A stretch of 7,966 nucleotides of DNA, taken from CAZVAN01 sp964625245 (lineage in GTDB: Bacteria; Patescibacteriota; Saccharimonadia; Saccharimonadales; UBA10212). The stretch is from the NCBI GenBank assembly GCA_964625245.1, contig CAZVAN010000029.1, positions 1 to 7,966 of the forward strand, written 5' to 3'. The notes below the pieces were generated by a model that worked only from the letters and a program-made list of their open reading frames with translations, did no database searches and was not told the DNA's origin. Shown in pieces: positions 5,407-7,966 of this stretch (the stretch's first letter is position 1; every line of letters begins with the position of its first letter). The position numbers and the translations under genes are program-made.

Positions 5407-6279
5407 ATGGGAGAGTTCAAGGTGCCAGGCAGTGCGGTAGGTAAGCGGGCTGATGTTTTTGTAGCTGAAAAATACCCGGAGTTTACCCGGTCCTCGCTGG
5501 AGCGGTTATTTGACAAGGAATATGTCAGTATGTCCGGGCAGCCGGTTAAGCCGAGCCACAAGCTGAAACGCGGTGAAGTAATTTCCGTGAATGAGGCTTT
5601 GCTCAGACAGCAACCGGCTCTGGTTAAGCTGCCGGTCATTTATGAAGACAAAAACGTGATAGTTATAGACAAGCCGGAGGGAGTTCTATCGCATAGTAAA
5701 GGCGCCATGAATGAAGAATCGACAGTCGCCAGCTTTATTGCCTCAAAACTGTCACCTGAAATGGCCGGAAATAGGGCAGGGATTGTCCACCGCCTGGATA
5801 GAGCCACCAGCGGCCTAATCATAACCGCCAGGAACCCGGCTGCCCAAACCAAGCTTCAGAAACAATTCTCCCAGCGTAAAACTAAAAAAACCTACACCGC
5901 CATTGTTGAGGGCATTCCCGAGCTAATGCAGGCGGTAATTGAAGCGCCGATTGAGCGTAACCCAAAAAAACCGCAAACTTTCCGGGTAAATATTGAAGGC
6001 AAATCCGCAACCACGGAGTATAAAGTATTAAAAAGCTTTAAAAGAGACGGTGTGGACTACTCGCAGCTTGAGCTCAAGCCATTGACCGGCCGTACCCATC
6101 AATTGCGAGTTCACCTTAGCTATATCGGACATCCAATAGTAGGTGACCGCTTGTATGGCCATGAAGGGAAACATTTATATCTGCATGCCAGCCAACTGGA
6201 ACTAACATTACCTTCATCTGAGCGCAGAGTCTTTAACTCGCCCCTACCTGATTATTTTAAGAAGTTCCTACCGGTTTAG
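5407..6279 (+). CDS. RluA-family (RluD-like) rRNA pseudouridine synthase
   Basis: The ATG at 5407 gives 290 residues, starting MGEFKVPGSAVGKRADVF, which places an S4-type RNA-binding domain (about residues 12-60) at the N-terminus as in RluC/RluD. Upstream in-frame starts would extend into trpS and add nothing family-like. The catalytic domain spans about 75-265. It has IVHRLDRATSGLII with catalytic Asp131, YEDKNVIVIDKPEGV before it, and TGRTHQLRVHLSYIGHPIVGDRLYG at the end of the fold. These enzymes isomerise uridine to pseudouridine, mainly in 23S rRNA. HRLDRATSG mixes RluD-like (HRLDKDTSG) and RluA-like (HRLDMATSG) features, so the exact target uridine cannot be named. It probably heads a two-gene unit with holB, which starts 2 nt after its stop. 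Confidence 0.93.
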   Translation: MGEFKVPGSAVGKRADVFVAEKYPEFTRSSLERLFDKEYVSMSGQPVKPSHKLKRGEVISVNEALLRQQPALVKLPVIYEDKNVIVIDKPEGVLSHSKGAMNEESTVASFIASKLSPEMAGNRAGIVHRLDRATSGLIITARNPAAQTKLQKQFSQRKTKKTYTAIVEGIPELMQAVIEAPIERNPKKPQTFRVNIEGKSATTEYKVLKSFKRDGVDYSQLELKPLTGRTHQLRVHLSYIGHPIVGDRLYGHEGKHLYLHASQLELTLPSSERRVFNSPLPDYFKKFLPV

Positions 6280-6281
6280 AT

Positions 6282-7154
6282 ATGGACACTAAAGATATTT
6301 TAATTCATCCCAAAACTAAAAAAGCTGCCGAGCAGTACCTAAAAACCCCAACCCAGGTACTGACTCTCATCGGCCCGGAGGGGGCAGGTAAGAGGTTTTT
6401 TGCCCTTAAGTTGGCGGCCAAGCTGTTGGATAAAGCTGACCTTAGCAACGAGTCGCGGCTAATAACAATCACGAGGCAGGACGACAAGAAAGAGATTGCG
6501 ATTGATGCCGTGCGTATGCTCATCAAAACGCTGCGTTTAAAGCAGCCCGGCCAGTCGATAAGGGTTGTTTTTATAGACGAGGCTGACCGACTCAGCCAGG
6601 AAGCCCAAAATGCGCTGCTGAAGACGCTCGAACAACCCAACTCCGATACGCTATTCATCCTATCTGTCAGCGATGCCTCCAGACTATTGCCAACGGTATT
6701 TTCCCGAACACAAAAACTGATTATCCACCCTGTTGATAAGGAGCAGGCAGAGGCTTACTTTTCCAAAAATGCGTCTGCCGAAGAAGTTCGGAGGGCCTGG
6801 ATGCTAAGCGAGGGCTACGTCGGCCAGCTGAGCGTGCTGCTTGGCGACGATGAGTTGCAACCTCTTAAAAACGCTGTTGGATTAGCCAAGAAATTTCTGG
6901 CAAGTTCGCGCTACGAGAGATTGCTAGAGGTAGATTCTCTAAGCAAGGACAGGGAACAGACGCTGGGGCTGCTAACCGGCCTGGCTCGCATTCTAAAGTC
7001 ACTCCACCACTCCAATATTCGAAACGGCCGGCAAAACGTCTCTTTTAAAATTCTGAATGCGCGAAAATTAGTTAAGGAGTCGCAGACAGCTATAAACGCT
7101 AATGCCTCAGCTAAAGCCGTACTGCTTAAGCTCATCTTAAATTTGCAGGTCTAA
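6282..7154 (+). CDS. holB: DNA polymerase III delta-prime-like clamp-loader subunit
   Basis: This 290-residue AAA+ protein has a P-loop-like GPEGAGKR at residues 31-38, Walker B VVFIDEAD at 95-102 followed by RLSQEAQNALLKTLEQP, and an SRTQ motif at 141-144 in place of SRC. That layout is typical of the clamp-loader delta-prime subunit, which opens and loads the sliding clamp with gamma/tau and delta. The P-loop Lys37 is followed by Arg instead of Ser/Thr, so ATP hydrolysis is doubtful; delta-prime is commonly inactive as an ATPase. The four cysteines of the usual zinc module are absent. A short gamma/tau paralogue is the main alternative, but the degenerate P-loop favours delta-prime. No SD or own promoter is visible, so translation is likely coupled to the preceding gene. 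Confidence 0.82.
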   Translation: MDTKDILIHPKTKKAAEQYLKTPTQVLTLIGPEGAGKRFFALKLAAKLLDKADLSNESRLITITRQDDKKEIAIDAVRMLIKTLRLKQPGQSIRVVFIDEADRLSQEAQNALLKTLEQPNSDTLFILSVSDASRLLPTVFSRTQKLIIHPVDKEQAEAYFSKNASAEEVRRAWMLSEGYVGQLSVLLGDDELQPLKNAVGLAKKFLASSRYERLLEVDSLSKDREQTLGLLTGLARILKSLHHSNIRNGRQNVSFKILNARKLVKESQTAINANASAKAVLLKLILNLQV

Positions 7155-7165
7155 CCTGATATAAT
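7137..7165 (+). promoter_or_regulatory. Extended -10 promoter for the TPR gene, predicted leaderless start
   Basis: TATAAT at 7160-7165 is preceded by TG at 7157-7158, making an extended -10. TTAAAT at 7137-7142, 17 nt upstream, is a partial -35 inside the end of holB. The expected transcription start is 7172, one base before the ATG, so the message would have a leader of 0-1 nt. Confidence 0.6.
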
Positions 7166-7172
7166 GTAGTTA

Positions 7173-7826
7173 ATGTACGCTTTAGTATTGCTCCTATTTT
7201 TCGGAGCATTAGTCTACCGCAGCGGTCACATATCGGAGCGCGAAATGATTGTCATCCCGCGTCGAATTGGCGACCGTCTAACCAAACTGTGGGAAATTGC
7301 CCATCATGGGATGCGCGAAAACAGGCTATTGCGAGCTGAAAAAGCGCTTTTAACCATCCTTAAAATAGACGAAAAAAACGCCGCGGCTTATAACCGCCTT
7401 GGCATTCTTTATGCCAAGCAACGTGAATATAAAGACGCTATAGATTGTTTTGAAATTGCCAGCAGCATTGAACCTAGCGCCTCCAGCCTCCATAACCTTG
7501 GCCTTATTTACTATGAGACCGAAAATTATGAAAAAGCCGCCACCGCCTTTGAGCAAGCTCTAAAACTGGAAGATAACCTAGCGGCTCGCCATATAGCCTA
7601 CGCCAAAGTCCAGGAAAAGTTAGGTAATGACAAGTTGATGCTCCAAGAACTTGATATAGCCGCCGGGCTGGAACCCAACCCCGAAACTTATAAACTACTA
7701 GCTAGTGCCTACGAGTCCCGCGGTATGAGTGAAGAAGCTCAGGAGATCCAAAAGAAACTGAACAAATTGGTACTGCCGGCTGGTAAGCCGCGCCGCATCC
7801 TCCGCCCCAAGCGGGTTGTTATTTGA
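7173..7826 (+). CDS. Membrane-anchored tetratricopeptide-repeat protein
   Basis: The 217-residue protein begins with a hydrophobic segment (residues 2-15, YALVLLLFFGALVY), read as a transmembrane anchor. Positive residues after it (R16, R23, R30, R31, R35) suggest by the positive-inside rule that the rest faces the cytoplasm. TPR-type helix pairs follow at roughly 38-67, 70-103, 104-136, 138-170 and 171-199, with conserved Gly/Ala/Tyr/Pro positions such as AYNRLGILYAKQREYKDAI. The tail is basic (GKPRRILRPKRVVI). TPRs bind partner proteins; no partner or reaction can be named. The layout resembles LapB/YciM, but the C-terminal rubredoxin-like metal site is missing, so this is only an analogy. 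An in-frame stop at 7167-7169 makes 7173 the first possible start. The gene ends with TGA. Confidence 0.85.
   Translation: MYALVLLLFFGALVYRSGHISEREMIVIPRRIGDRLTKLWEIAHHGMRENRLLRAEKALLTILKIDEKNAAAYNRLGILYAKQREYKDAIDCFEIASSIEPSASSLHNLGLIYYETENYEKAATAFEQALKLEDNLAARHIAYAKVQEKLGNDKLMLQELDIAAGLEPNPETYKLLASAYESRGMSEEAQEIQKKLNKLVLPAGKPRRILRPKRVVI
7235..7238 (+). promoter_or_regulatory. Possible internal Shine-Dalgarno site within the TPR gene
   Basis: GGAG lies 6 nt before an in-frame ATG at 7245 (Met25 of the TPR protein). Initiation there would give a 193-residue protein without the membrane segment. It may be chance, since a four-base SD match is common. Confidence 0.3.
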
Positions 7827-7844
7827 CCCCTGTTTTGGTAAACT

Positions 7845-7873
7845 TTTTAAGGTTGTTCTACACCTGTTAGGTT
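7845..7873 (+). promoter_or_regulatory. Candidate promoter for tRNA-Thr
   Basis: In the 66-nt gap after the TPR gene, TAGGTT at 7868-7873 is preceded by TG at 7865-7866 (extended -10 form), with TTTTAA at 7845-7850 as a weak -35 at 17 nt spacing. Transcription would start near 7880, leaving a 5' leader of about 13 nt for RNase P to remove. The match is modest. Confidence 0.3.
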
Positions 7874-7892
7874 TGAGGGTCAATCTCGACGT

Positions 7893-7965
7893 GCCGACGT
7901 AGCTCAGTGGCCAGAGCGGCTGTTTTGTAAACAGCGGGTCAGCGGTTCGACTCCGCTCGTCGGCT
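7893..7965 (+). tRNA. tRNA-Thr (anticodon TGT)
   Basis: All four stems pair fully: acceptor GCCGACG/CGTCGGC (7893-7899 with 7958-7964), D stem GCTC/GAGC, anticodon stem GCTGT/ACAGC and T stem AGCGG/CCGCT with loop TTCGACT. The anticodon loop TTTGTAA at 7924-7930 puts TGT at 7926-7928, which reads ACA and other ACN threonine codons. G1-C72, C2-G71 and G35-T36 agree with threonine identity elements known in E. coli. The discriminator base is T (7965), where E. coli has A. The next base, C7966, is the last in the window, so whether CCA is encoded cannot be judged. Confidence 0.97.
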
Positions 7966-7966
7966 C

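Noticed and set aside
7832..7848. GTTT-TGGT-AAAC followed by TTTTT as an intrinsic terminator after the TPR gene
   Set aside because: The stem has only four pairs, mostly A-T, too weak for a typical terminator. A short CCGC/GCGG stem at 7802-7814 lies inside the coding region and has no T-run.
1..7966. Mobile element, CRISPR array, defence system or biosynthetic cluster
   Set aside because: No transposase, integrase, direct-repeat array, terminal inverted repeats or defence-type domain is seen; all recognised genes are core housekeeping genes.

Overview
The window is a gene-dense bacterial chromosome segment in which every protein gene and the one tRNA lie on the + strand. The first half (1-4017) is the distal part of the spc/alpha ribosomal-protein operon: the last codons of infA, then rpmJ, rpsM, rpsK, rpsD, rpoA, rplQ, rplM and rpsI. 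These genes sit within a few bases of each other or overlap. The second half (4018-7966) holds a small acidic protein of unknown function, trpS, an RluA-family pseudouridine synthase, a DNA polymerase III delta-prime-like clamp-loader protein (holB), a membrane-anchored TPR protein and tRNA-Thr(TGT), which is the last feature before the window edge.

The organism looks like a member of the Candidate Phyla Radiation (Patescibacteria), most likely Saccharibacteria (TM7). The reasons are zinc-free forms of bL36 and uS4, a lysine-rich tail on bL17, an acidic N-terminal extension on uS11, very compact spacing, and start codons placed directly after -10 promoter hexamers. TGA ends the TPR gene and no reading frame needs TGA as a sense codon, which argues against the UGA-glycine lineages (Gracilibacteria/Absconditabacteria). 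The phylum call is an inference from remembered family features, not from a search.

The two halves start translation differently. The ribosomal operon uses Shine-Dalgarno sites (rpmJ, rpsD, rpoA, rplQ, rpsI) or tight coupling (rpsM, rpsK, rplM). In the second half, four of five protein genes have a -10-like hexamer ending 6-8 nt before the ATG, so their mRNAs would be leaderless or nearly so. holB is the exception: it starts 2 nt after the pseudouridine synthase stop and is probably co-transcribed with it.

Functionally the window is translation (ribosomal proteins, initiation factor, TrpRS, tRNA-Thr, RNA modification), transcription (RNA polymerase alpha) and replication (delta-prime). I see no mobile element, CRISPR array, defence island or other dedicated novel system. 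The points that deserve attention are the leaderless block, the almost complete absence of cysteine (2 in about 2,520 residues), loss of the isoaspartate-forming Asn in uS11, a possible two-start TPR protein, and the unrecognised 95-residue protein.
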